DNA of 7,839 nt from Ignavibacteria bacterium (lineage in GTDB: Bacteria > Bacteroidota > Ignavibacteria > Kapaibacteriales > UBA4661). Location: positions 1 to 7,839 of the forward strand of contig JAAFHM010000216.1 in the NCBI GenBank assembly GCA_013298375.1. The letters run 5' to 3'. This document shows, piece after piece, positions 1 through 5,964 of this stretch; the stretch's first letter is position 1, and each line of letters opens with the position of its first letter. The position numbers and the translations under genes are program-made. Under the pieces are notes generated by a model that did not search any database, had not been told where the DNA came from, and saw nothing but the letters and a program-made list of their open reading frames with translations.

Positions 1-591
1 ATAGTGATCCTCAAGAGCATCTTTGAGGTTTTGCAAAATCATTGGTTCTTTTGCATCCACCCACGTTTGCGCTTTTTCTGCATTAAACTTGAGTTTTAGC
101 CGTGTGGCATGAATGAGAAAAATTTTGAGTTGTGCCACCAAAAGTTCGTATTGCGCCAGATCGTTATTGTGCATTTCCCTCAGCATCTCTGCAATAGTCG
201 CGCCGAATTTTGTTTGTTCCTGCGCCTCTAATGCTAAAAATGGCGGTTCATAGACGGTATTAAACAGCACGGAATTACAAGCGACTTCCCGGTCATGTTT
301 GTGGATACAAAAAAAATCGGGATGAAAATGCAATGCCCATCCTCGGACAGGACTATTACTCCGAATCATAAATGGTTGATACGGCGCGAAACAGAGTATT
401 GCAGCGCCCTCTAAAGCATATTCCGCCATATCTGCTTTCAACGAGTACGTGCCTTGCTCAATGAGAATGATGGAATAGTAATTATGCCGTTGGAGGTGGT
501 CGAAAGCGTGATTATCCTCAAACGAAAAAATCTTGAATGCAAGATTGCCATTTTGAGGATTGATGAGAGTCGAAACATTGGGTGCAGCCAT
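1..591 (-). CDS. AraC-family transcriptional regulator, N-terminal part (C-terminus off window)
   Basis: The frame is open from the ATG at 589-591 to the window edge, giving 197 codons. An in-frame TGA at 595-597 lies just upstream, so this ATG is the only reasonable start. The protein opens with a cupin-like effector-binding region: HNYYSIILIEQGTYSLKAD (residues 36-54), then a beta strand with LCFAPYQPF (66-74). The stretch GWALHFHPDFFCIHKHD (84-100), followed by the NTVYEPPF motif (111-118), is typical of Bacteroidota AraC-type regulators that normally end in a double helix-turn-helix DNA-binding domain. That domain would lie beyond position 1 and is not seen; the last residues, QNLKDALEDHY, form the helix that usually precedes it. 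The gene is divergent from the membrane-protein gene at 692, with a 100-base shared spacer, so it probably regulates itself, that gene or the nearby AhpD-like unit. The family assignment is firm; effector and targets are unknown. Confidence 0.85.
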   Translation of the reverse strand, partial: MAAPNVSTLINPQNGNLAFKIFSFEDNHAFDHLQRHNYYSIILIEQGTYSLKADMAEYALEGAAILCFAPYQPFMIRSNSPVRGWALHFHPDFFCIHKHDREVACNSVLFNTVYEPPFLALEAQEQTKFGATIAEMLREMHNNDLAQYELLVAQLKIFLIHATRLKLKFNAEKAQTWVDAKEPMILQNLKDALEDHY

Positions 592-691
592 ACTTCAAGG
601 GGGAAAAGATTTTCGCAACGTTCCAAATAAATTCGGGTTAAATTGAAAGCCAGTACAATACTCATTCACACATCAAGTCAAAGGGGATTTT
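592..691. promoter_or_regulatory. divergent promoter region between AraC regulator and membrane protein
   Basis: This 100-base spacer must hold promoters for both outward-facing genes. On the plus strand TACAAT at 654-659 is a fair -10 box, but no good -35 lies 16-18 bases upstream. On the minus strand TTGACT (681 to 676) is a good -35, and the hexamer 17 bases downstream (658 to 653) is poor; it overlaps the plus-strand -10. Overlapping weak divergent promoters would suit control by the adjacent regulator, but no clear operator repeat was found here. The plus-strand gene has an SD-like AAAGGGG at 680-686. Confidence 0.3.
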
Positions 692-1090
692 ATGAACTGG
701 ATTATCGCCAACATCAAGTGGATCATGCTCGTATCGGGCATTATCACCTGCTCCATGCTGCTTGCAACACTATCGCCCAGCGCAGGTTTACTGAATACCT
801 TCGGCGAGGCGCTGCCGGATGCGCCCATTATGCAGATTGTCGTCCGCAACTGGGGCGCACTCATCGGACTCATGGGCGGGATGCTCATTTATGGCGCGTT
901 CAACCCCATCAACCGCTCATTTATTCTCACTGTTGCGTCCATCAGCAAAATCATCTTTATTGCGCTCGTGCTGTTCTATGGCACCGCGTATTGGGGCAAA
1001 GCGGGTGTCGCGGTTGTATTCGATAGTTTGGTTGTTCTCGTGTTTGCCACGTATTTGTTCGGCGTAGGCAGACAACGAACTATCGCGTAA
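692..1090 (+). CDS. small four-helix integral membrane protein, function unknown
   Basis: This 132-residue protein is almost entirely hydrophobic, with four probable transmembrane helices at about residues 7-27, 50-70, 76-95 and 103-124. Its most recognisable stretch is VRNWGALIGLMGGMLIYGAF (51-70), a pattern I associate with uncharacterised small membrane proteins of the DUF4345-like kind; I do not assign the family firmly. There is no signal peptide separate from the first helix and no catalytic motif. The ATG at 692 is preceded by AAAGGGG at 680-686, a reasonable ribosome-binding site. It is the only plus-strand gene in the window, divergent from the AraC regulator and convergent with the flavin-binding protein gene; the stop codons are separated by only 8 bases. 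The arrangement suggests it is a target of the AraC regulator. Its role is unknown. Confidence 0.75.
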   Translation: MNWIIANIKWIMLVSGIITCSMLLATLSPSAGLLNTFGEALPDAPIMQIVVRNWGALIGLMGGMLIYGAFNPINRSFILTVASISKIIFIALVLFYGTAYWGKAGVAVVFDSLVVLVFATYLFGVGRQRTIA

Positions 1091-1098
1091 GCAACGCA

Positions 1099-1722
1099 TC
1101 ATTGCTTGGCATTCAACGCCTCCCGAAGCCGCACTATTTCACGCTCAAGCGTTGTGATAGTGCGGCTTTGCTTTTCCCACGCCGTTGCGACTTCTTCGGC
1201 GGTGTAGCGCGGCGTAATGTGCTGTGGGCAGTTCCAATCAAACGCCTGAATATGAAAGAGCATCATCCGCTCTGCCTTATGCGGATACTCGCCAGGCTGG
1301 AGAGTCGCTAATAGCTTTGGTTCATCCGCAAGAGCAACGGTAAGGGCTTCGGCATATATCTTCAAGCGAGTCTGCCGTGCATAGTCCATCAAAAACAAGG
1401 AGACTTTGTTTTGTGTGGCAATATTTCCGATGGAAATATACTGCTTATTGCCACGAAAGTCCACAAAACCCAGTGTGTGTTTGTCTATCGCCCTCAAAAA
1501 TCCTTTCGGTCCGCCGCGATGCTGAATGTACGGGTAGCCGCTTTCGCCCACCGTCGCCATATAGAACGAATCACGCTCACGGATAAAATCCATTTCGCTA
1601 TCGGTCAAGCCGTCGTGGAAAACCGATTGTTCCATGCGGGCGTAGGTGTTGCGGCTACCGTAGATTTTCTGCAACTCTTTCACCTCGTCGGTAAAGGCGA
1701 TTTCGGCATAGTTTTGTGCCAT
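1099..1722 (-). CDS. pyridoxamine 5'-phosphate oxidase-like FMN-binding protein
   Basis: The protein has 207 residues from the ATG at 1722. A TTG twelve bases upstream (1734) would add four residues, but the ATG is preferred because GAGG sits six bases before it. The split-barrel flavin-binding core spans about residues 45-165, with DSFYMATVGESGYPYIQHRG (51-70), GFVDFRGNKQYISIGN (85-100) and the late motif FDWNCPQHITPRY (161-173). These mark the pyridoxamine-phosphate-oxidase-related family that carries the NCPQHITPR signature. Such proteins bind FMN or a related cofactor, and most have no proven substrate; this is not the biosynthetic PdxH enzyme. The C-terminal 30 residues (about 175-205) form a charged heptad-like helix, probably a coiled coil for dimer contacts. 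It lies 42 bases downstream of the AhpD-like gene and is probably cotranscribed with it. Its 3' end carries a strong hairpin usable by the opposing gene. Confidence 0.85.
   Translation of the reverse strand: MAQNYAEIAFTDEVKELQKIYGSRNTYARMEQSVFHDGLTDSEMDFIRERDSFYMATVGESGYPYIQHRGGPKGFLRAIDKHTLGFVDFRGNKQYISIGNIATQNKVSLFLMDYARQTRLKIYAEALTVALADEPKLLATLQPGEYPHKAERMMLFHIQAFDWNCPQHITPRYTAEEVATAWEKQSRTITTLEREIVRLREALNAKQ
1126..1168 (+). terminator. hairpin, possible plus-strand terminator nested in the opposing CDS
   Basis: AAGCCGCACTAT (1126-1137) and ATAGTGCGGCTT (1157-1168) are perfect 12-base inverted repeats. The 19-base interior contains a second stem, ACGCT/AGCGT (1141-1145 with 1148-1152). 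On the plus strand the stem is followed at once by TGCTTTTCCC, a modest T tract, 36 bases after the stop of the membrane-protein gene at 1090. This fits an intrinsic terminator for that gene, placed inside the C-terminal coding part of the convergent flavoprotein gene. No folding energy was calculated. Confidence 0.45.
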
Positions 1723-1750
1723 GATAGACCTCAAGGATGAGTAATACAGA

Positions 1751-1763
1751 CGCTCCGCGAGCG
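1751..1763 (-). other. short intergenic hairpin between AhpD-like and flavoprotein genes
   Basis: CGCTC (1751-1755) and GAGCG (1759-1763) form a perfect five-base stem with a three-base loop, right after the stop codon of the AhpD-like gene (1765-1767, read leftwards). There is no real T tract. It could be a weak attenuator or RNA-stabilising hairpin within a two-gene transcript. It is short enough to be chance. Confidence 0.3.
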
Positions 1764-1764
1764 A

Positions 1765-2322
1765 TTAGTTCAGCGATATTGGTTCACCAATTTTTTCGGC
1801 AACGGGGAAATCAATCGGCGTATCAACGACATTATTGACATAGTTTGCAAATGTTTTGTCTGCGATAAGAGCTATGAGTTCGATAAGCGCTGCACGGTCA
1901 AAGCCCGTATCAAAGAAATTTTGTACGAGATGTGCTTCAGGAAATCCGCGTCGCATAACAATAGAACGAGCCAATTTGGTAATCGCACCAAGACGTTTAT
2001 CGGTGATGCTTGCAAGGCGAAGCGAGAAAATATCGTCTTCGCTGAAGCCATTCATCTTTGCCAACGCAGTATGGGCAGAAAGGCAATATAAACAATCGTT
2101 TGCTTGCGAAACGGTGAGAAAAATTGCCTGAATTTCTTTTTTGCTGAACGAGCCTTGCGTGAGAGCATCTTGGAAACCAAGATATGCCTTGAGTGTGCGA
2201 GCCGATGTACCGATAATAGCATACAAATTCGGAAGCATACCAAGTTGTTTTTTGATTGCCTCAAAAAGCGGACGAACTTCATCGGATGCTGTTTCCAGCG
2301 TAGGGATTGGGAACGATGACAT
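1765..2322 (-). CDS. AhpD-like carboxymuconolactone decarboxylase family protein (peroxidase-related)
   Basis: This 185-residue protein starts at an ATG with no clear Shine-Dalgarno sequence. Residues 4-34, including FPIPTLETA and KKQLGMLPNLYA, are the usual opening of the peroxidase-related branch of the carboxymuconolactone decarboxylase/AhpD superfamily. The redox-active signature is intact: Glu63 in KKEIQ, then Cys77-x-x-Cys80 and His84 in NDCLYCLSAH. In AhpD the equivalent Glu, Cys-x-x-Cys and His form the disulfide/proton-relay site that reduces peroxides or lipoyl/thiol partners. The all-helical C-terminal part (about 95-170) is normal for the family. The true substrate is not shown by the sequence. 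It heads a probable two-gene unit with the FMN-binding protein, which could provide or share reducing power; that link is inferred from position only. A -7-like box and three direct repeats upstream may drive and regulate it. Confidence 0.88.
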   Translation of the reverse strand: MSSFPIPTLETASDEVRPLFEAIKKQLGMLPNLYAIIGTSARTLKAYLGFQDALTQGSFSKKEIQAIFLTVSQANDCLYCLSAHTALAKMNGFSEDDIFSLRLASITDKRLGAITKLARSIVMRRGFPEAHLVQNFFDTGFDRAALIELIALIADKTFANYVNNVVDTPIDFPVAEKIGEPISLN

Positions 2323-2378
2323 AGCGATAATGAAAAGTAATGGGAAAGCGGCTTCTGCGCCGTGAGTAATTATGGATA

Positions 2379-2386
2379 CAAAACTA
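2379..2386 (-). promoter_or_regulatory. candidate Bacteroidota-type -7 box upstream of the AhpD-like gene
   Basis: Read on the minus strand this is TAGTTTTG, an exact match to the TAnnTTTG -7 consensus used by the primary sigma factor of Bacteroidota. It lies 57 bases before the ATG at 2322. No TTG-type -33 element is found at the expected distance (about 2405-2410), so the promoter, if real, probably needs an activator. Confidence 0.35.
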
Positions 2387-2409
2387 CGGCAAAAGAAGGG
2401 TGGGAAAAA

Positions 2410-2464
2410 TGGACGATTGGCGTAAAGAGATGGACAATTTTCCCCAGTAAGGTTGTGGACAAAA
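2410..2464 (-). promoter_or_regulatory. three direct repeats of a WWTYGTCCA-like word, possible activator sites
   Basis: On the plus strand the word reads TGGACGATT (2410-2418), TGGACAATT (2431-2439) and TGGACAAAA (2456-2464). The spacings are 21 and 25 bases, and the 21-base spacing is two helical turns. All three have the same orientation. They sit just upstream of the candidate -7 box at 2379-2386, where the nearest copy would touch the missing -33 region. Direct half-sites about 21 bases apart beside a weak promoter are a common layout for AraC-family activators, and an AraC regulator is encoded at 1-591. The link is an inference. Confidence 0.4.
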
Positions 2465-2474
2465 TTAGTTTAAT

Positions 2475-2532
2475 GCTTCGACAGTCTCAGCATGAGGTCT
2501 GAAGCGCTCTTCAGCCTGAGCTTGTCGAAGGC
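2475..2532. repeat. REP-like extragenic palindrome with TTCGACA/TGTCGAA arms
   Basis: The left arm GCTTCGACAGTCTCAG (2475-2490) pairs with the right arm CTGAGCTTGTCGAAGGC (2516-2532): TTCGACA with TGTCGAA, and CTCAG with CTGAG, separated by a two-base mismatch. The interior contains a further six-base stem, CTGAAG (2499-2504) with CTTCAG (2509-2514), around a CGCT loop, so the whole folds into a long imperfect hairpin. The right-arm sequence is a widespread extragenic word in many bacterial genomes. The element lies 74 bases downstream of the permease stop and, read leftwards, is followed by a fairly T-rich stretch, so it may also end the ABC transcript. Confidence 0.7.
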
Positions 2533-2570
2533 TTTTACTGTCCAGATGCTTAATTCAAGAAAGCGCCACT

Positions 2571-2586
2571 TCTATGACTCTATGAC
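2571..2586. repeat. perfect tandem duplication of an 8-base word
   Basis: TCTATGAC occurs twice without a gap (2571-2578 and 2579-2586), about 20 bases beyond the permease stop. It is short and could be replication slippage. No functional meaning is evident. Confidence 0.5.
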
Positions 2587-2605
2587 ACGAACCCCTTTTT
2601 TTCAT

Positions 2606-4234
2606 TTACCGCAGCGCCCGCCACCAGTGTACCGCATATCCCACCAGAAGTAACCCAAGCGCCGAAAGACCATACCCCATCTGTACCTCCCCTGTGGCAG
2701 TACCGAACCAGCCTGCAAAATCTAGCGCCGGAGTTGTCGCACCGGAATTGAGTGACAAATAAAACAACAGCAAAGCCGAGACCATAAAAGCCTTCGGACT
2801 CCCAACAGCAGTAGCCATGCCAACGGCTCCGGCACTGAGAAAGGCAACACTCACGATAAGCGAAATACCAGAATTGGGCTGCGCAGTAATCAAGCGTACT
2901 AGCGCCCCGCCCACGAACATCATTCCCAAAAGCCACACTGCTGTAAATTTTATCCAAACAAATCCCGATTTCATGCCAGGCAGGCTGAATGCGAGTGCGG
3001 AAGCTCCCGCACGACGTTCACGCAGCGCCACATCAGCACAAAGAGCGACAAACACAACGCTAGCAATAGGCAGTAAGACGCTTTGAACACTGGCAAGCGG
3101 AAGCACCAGCCCCAAAATGTTCAGCACGATGAGTGCTATAAGTGTTATGGGTTTTGTGGTCATTATCAAAAGCATTTCTGCCAAGACCGTCCGCACAAAG
3201 GAGAAACGACCGAAGGGATGATGCAGCAAAGCCCAAAGCCCAGTATTGATGCGTGTTATCGGCTTGAGTCCGGTGTTAATGACCGCAAGGATATTCCGCC
3301 CGGAATGCCGCGCTGAGGCTCGTGTCTTCGTCGGGTCGAATCGGCGGAATGCTCCGTAGGCGAGGAGCAACCCCAAGAGTACAACAAGAGACGAAATGAT
3401 TTTCGCAAGCAACCACGCCGTTGGGATACTAACTTCCGTAATGATACGCGGTGCAAGACTCGCTTTGAAAGGAGAGGCTCCTAAAGAAAAACTCGTCAGT
3501 GAAGGTGGCATCTGTGCTTTGAGAGAAGCCATACTCGTCCCCATGCCTAAAAAATCAATGTATGCCGCCCAAGGAACATCGCTCAGATGTGTTCCGAAAA
3601 TGCCCTGTTTCACTATGTTGTCCATTTGCACAGCAGGAAGTACCAAGGCAATACTCCAGAGGAAAAAATATGCCACATCGCCGATGCGACCAGACAGCAC
3701 AGGCAAACTCTCAAAGACGAGTGCAACGACCGCAACAAAGAGAATCGGTGAAAAGCAGAACTGCGCGTAGGTACGGAGAAAGACGAGCAGCTCGAAAGGC
3801 GCTTCACCACGAATGGTGTACATAGCTATCATTGCCACGCAATACGCCGCCGTTACCAGCAATAAAAACGCAACATTTCCCAAAAATTTTCCGCCGATAT
3901 ATTCCCAAGAACGAACAGGCGTGGCAGCGATCACCATACCTACACGGGAATCCGTATCGCGGCGAATGGTGTTGCTGACCATATAAAACCCAAAAAGTCC
4001 GATGCCAATAACCGCAAACAGCACACACGTTGCGAAGGAAACCGCCGACGTGTTATAGAGCGATCGTGCGCCATTGATGACAATTAAACCGCGCCCCGAT
4101 GCGGGGTCGGGAATAATAGAGTATGCCAACAAACACAGTGCAAGCATCAAAAAGAGCGTCGAGGTACGGCGCAGACGCAAAACAGCATCCGTGCGGACAA
4201 TAGCCCAAAGGCGCATAAAAACTGGACTGCTCAT
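2606..4234 (-). CDS. ABC-2-type exporter permease, probably two fused halves
   Basis: This 542-residue polytopic membrane protein has about 11-12 hydrophobic segments: roughly residues 27-42, 66-88, 118-140, 160-178, 186-203, 274-296, 363-382, 385-402, 424-448, 455-478, 482-497 and 520-536. Near residues 97-117 it has SRVGMVIAATPVRSWEYIGG followed by KF, the loop pattern of ABC-2 permeases that contacts the ATPase. A second version, RRAGASALAFSLPGMKSG followed by FVWIKF, occurs near 407-430, suggesting an internal duplication with one polypeptide providing both transmembrane halves. Its ATG overlaps the ATPase stop as ATGA and has a perfect Shine-Dalgarno sequence, so the two are translationally coupled. 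The complex would sit in the inner membrane and export an unknown substrate; bacitracin/antibiotic-type exporters and NatAB-like pumps have similar ATPases. The substrate cannot be deduced. Confidence 0.85.
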   Translation of the reverse strand: MSSPVFMRLWAIVRTDAVLRLRRTSTLFLMLALCLLAYSIIPDPASGRGLIVINGARSLYNTSAVSFATCVLFAVIGIGLFGFYMVSNTIRRDTDSRVGMVIAATPVRSWEYIGGKFLGNVAFLLLVTAAYCVAMIAMYTIRGEAPFELLVFLRTYAQFCFSPILFVAVVALVFESLPVLSGRIGDVAYFFLWSIALVLPAVQMDNIVKQGIFGTHLSDVPWAAYIDFLGMGTSMASLKAQMPPSLTSFSLGASPFKASLAPRIITEVSIPTAWLLAKIISSLVVLLGLLLAYGAFRRFDPTKTRASARHSGRNILAVINTGLKPITRINTGLWALLHHPFGRFSFVRTVLAEMLLIMTTKPITLIALIVLNILGLVLPLASVQSVLLPIASVVFVALCADVALRERRAGASALAFSLPGMKSGFVWIKFTAVWLLGMMFVGGALVRLITAQPNSGISLIVSVAFLSAGAVGMATAVGSPKAFMVSALLLFYLSLNSGATTPALDFAGWFGTATGEVQMGYGLSALGLLLVGYAVHWWRALR

Positions 4235-5115
4235 GCACGACCTCCTTGCGCCGACGTGTGTTCGGAGCGTCCAAGTGTGTACAAAAACGCATCTTCGAGT
4301 GTCGGTTCTGCCAAAACACCGCCGTCAAAGGGTTGCGCAGCAGCAAGAGCGCTCACGTGTACGCCATCGGGCTTGCGAACGGCATTGGAAATTTTCATGC
4401 GCGAGCGCAGCACTTCAAACTCTTCCGACGACACAACGCCATTCCACACGCTTCCTTCGGCGGTACGCAAAAGTTCTTCGGGTGTGGAGTAGGAAAGCAA
4501 GCTCCCATGCGCCATGATAGCAATATGCGTGGCAATGGCTTCAATGTCCGAAACGATGTGCGTGGAAAGAATGACCAGTGTGCCGCTCCCAATATCGGAG
4601 AGGATATTGCGAAGGCGGATGCGCTCTTCGGGGTCAAGCCCTGCGGTTGGTTCATCCACAATCAGCACGTCGGGTTTGCTGATGAGTGCTTGTGCAATAC
4701 CGAGTCGCTGCTTCATACCGCCTGAGAAACTTGCTGCAATGCGGTGTGCAACGGTATGAAGATTGACCGCTTCAAGCATTTCCATCACACGTGATTTGGA
4801 ACGAATACCTTTCAAAGCAGCCATGTAATGCAAAAATTCAAAGGCTGTGAGATTGTCATAGACATCAAAATCTTGGGGCAAAAAACCAAGCCGTTCCCGC
4901 ATAAATTCAGGGTTTTTGACAATATCCGTGTCGTCAAGCCGAAGTGTACCTTCGGTGGGCTTTGTGACGGTCGCTATCATTTGGATAAGCGTAGTTTTCC
5001 CTGCACCATTGGGTCCAAGCAAGCCCACAACGCCCGTTCCAAGCGAGAGTGTAAGATCATGGACAGCGACAACACCGGAGGAAAATCGTTTGGTAATGTG
5101 GTCGAGTTGAAGCAT
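4231..5115 (-). CDS. ABC transporter ATP-binding protein (NatA/BcrA-like exporter ATPase)
   Basis: From the ATG at 5115 the protein has 294 residues. A TTG at 5202 is in frame, but the 29 extra residues do not resemble the family and the predicted promoter lies within that stretch. All nucleotide-binding motifs are intact: Walker A GPNGAGKTT (34-42), Q-loop FLPQDF with Gln81, signature FSGGMKQR (130-137), Walker B VLIVDEP (150-156) with Glu155, D-loop GLD (159-161) and switch His186 in ILSTH. The C-terminal 80 residues end in PTLEDAFLYTLG (271-282), the tail usual in ATPases of the drug/bacteriocin/sodium export type. It hydrolyses ATP to power the permease encoded immediately downstream, which it overlaps by four bases. 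The start has no clear Shine-Dalgarno sequence, and a sigma70-like promoter ends about 30 bases upstream. Export of a toxic compound is plausible but not shown. Confidence 0.93.
   Translation of the reverse strand: MLQLDHITKRFSSGVVAVHDLTLSLGTGVVGLLGPNGAGKTTLIQMIATVTKPTEGTLRLDDTDIVKNPEFMRERLGFLPQDFDVYDNLTAFEFLHYMAALKGIRSKSRVMEMLEAVNLHTVAHRIAASFSGGMKQRLGIAQALISKPDVLIVDEPTAGLDPEERIRLRNILSDIGSGTLVILSTHIVSDIEAIATHIAIMAHGSLLSYSTPEELLRTAEGSVWNGVVSSEEFEVLRSRMKISNAVRKPDGVHVSALAAAQPFDGGVLAEPTLEDAFLYTLGRSEHTSAQGGRA
4240..4247 (-). promoter_or_regulatory. strong ribosome-binding site of the permease inside the ATPase gene
   Basis: Read on the minus strand this is AAGGAGGT, five bases before the permease ATG (4234-4232). 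It is the best Shine-Dalgarno sequence in the window and supports this start and coupled translation across the ATGA overlap. Most other genes here have weak or no such site. Confidence 0.75.
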
Positions 5116-5146
5116 AACGCTTGAGAAGAAATGTGAGACAAAGCGG

Positions 5147-5175
5147 AGTATAATCCCGAACACTCGCCTACGCAA
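5147..5175 (-). promoter_or_regulatory. sigma70-like promoter of the ABC exporter operon
   Basis: On the minus strand TTGCGT (5175-5170) and TATACT (5152-5147) are separated by exactly 17 bases. The -10 lies 31 bases before the ATPase ATG at 5115, implying a short leader. The spacing and position are good; the -35 matches the consensus only partly, and the host may use a different consensus. Confidence 0.4.
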
Positions 5176-5266
5176 TTTTCCCGACAAAGTTCCTTCCCCC
5201 AAAATAAAAACGTCAGCAACAAGGAGTATTCCTTTCCCCGTAACCTGCCTTCATCAGTATTTTTTG

Positions 5267-5863
5267 CTACTTTTCAGTATCTGCAAGCAGAGAAGCAATA
5301 CGACTTCGCAAGGGTGGCAGCACGTCCTCCTCGAACCACGCATTACGGCGGAGCCAGATATTATTGCGCGGACTGGGGTGCGGCAAAGGAACAAGTCCAC
5401 GTTGCCAATGTTCCCGCCAAGAATGTACTATCTCCGTCAGCGACAATGCGCTCAAATGCGGGAAATAGTGCTTTTGTGCATACTGACCAATAACCAACGT
5501 CAGTTGAATATTGGGAATGTGGGCAAGCAGTTTCTCGCGCCAAGCAGGTGCGCACTCTGGTCGTGGCGGTAGATCACCGTTTTTGCCCGTGCCGGGAAAA
5601 CAGAATCCCATGGGCAGAATAGCTACAAGCTCGGGATTGTAGAACTCTTCCGGCACCAGCCCCAACCATGCGCGGAGGCGCTCACCGCTTGCATCGGCAA
5701 ATGGTACGCCAGACTCGTGGACTTTGCGTCCGGGAGCTTGACCCGCGACAAGAATTCGTGCTTTGGGGTGCAATTGAAAAACGGGACGCACACCGTCCGG
5801 CAGATGTTCCGCACAAATGCGGCAATGGCGGACGTTCTTCACTAACTCAGAGAGAGAATTCAT
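5267..5863 (-). CDS. uracil-DNA glycosylase superfamily protein, family-4-like with probable Fe-S cluster
   Basis: This 198-residue protein contains the uracil-DNA glycosylase fold signatures. GQAPGRKVHESGVPFADASG (41-60) holds the substrate/water-activating loop, ILPMGFCFPGTG (82-93) follows, and HPSPRNN (162-168) is the DNA-intercalating loop with its conserved His. Four cysteines, Cys14-x2-Cys17 and Cys88-x15-Cys104, are spaced as in the 4Fe-4S-binding family 4 enzymes, so an Fe-S cluster is likely. The length suits a single-domain enzyme. It would remove uracil, or a related damaged base, from DNA to start base excision repair in the cytoplasm. The first loop reads GQAPG rather than GEGPG of classical family 4, and the second HPSPRN rather than HPAA, so it belongs to a related subgroup whose specificity may differ. 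The gene stands alone, 130 bases after the T9SS-protein gene and 151 bases before the ABC operon. Confidence 0.85.
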   Translation of the reverse strand: MNSLSELVKNVRHCRICAEHLPDGVRPVFQLHPKARILVAGQAPGRKVHESGVPFADASGERLRAWLGLVPEEFYNPELVAILPMGFCFPGTGKNGDLPPRPECAPAWREKLLAHIPNIQLTLVIGQYAQKHYFPHLSALSLTEIVHSWREHWQRGLVPLPHPSPRNNIWLRRNAWFEEDVLPPLRSRIASLLADTEK

Positions 5864-5945
5864 ATTTCCAAAAAATAGGTAGAAATTGCATATCGGAAAA
5901 CATTGGAACTGAAGTTGTCAGGAAGCGCATAAGAACAAAGCAATG

Positions 5946-5964
5946 TTTCGACCAACTCAACAGG
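5946..5964. repeat. degenerate single arm of the REP-like word
   Basis: TTCGACCAACTCAA (5947-5960) matches the arm TTCGACAAGCTCAG of the 2475-2532 palindrome at 11 of 14 positions. It lies in the 130-base spacer between the T9SS protein and the glycosylase. There is no matching second arm nearby, so this may be a solitary or decayed copy, or chance. Confidence 0.3.

Noticed and set aside
569..579. GTCGAAACATTG in the start of the AraC gene matching the word near 5941-5952
   Set aside because: A 12-base match inside a well-conserved coding start with no similarity in the flanks; most likely coincidence.
1089..1107. Six-base inverted repeat AAGCAA/TTGCTT around the two convergent stop codons
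   Set aside because: It is short, AT-rich and has no T tract; the 12-base stem at 1126-1168 is a better terminator candidate.
5116..5202. Upstream TTG start for the ABC ATPase adding 29 residues
   Set aside because: The extension does not look like an ATPase N-terminus and overlaps the candidate promoter; the ATG at 5115 matches the usual family start.
5216..5266. AAGGA/TCCTT hairpin (5221-5234) as terminator of the glycosylase gene
   Set aside because: Five base pairs, no T tract directly after it on the minus strand.
5899..5947. Seven-base inverted repeat AACATTG/CAATGTT before the glycosylase gene
   Set aside because: The arms are 35 bases apart and short; chance is a sufficient explanation.
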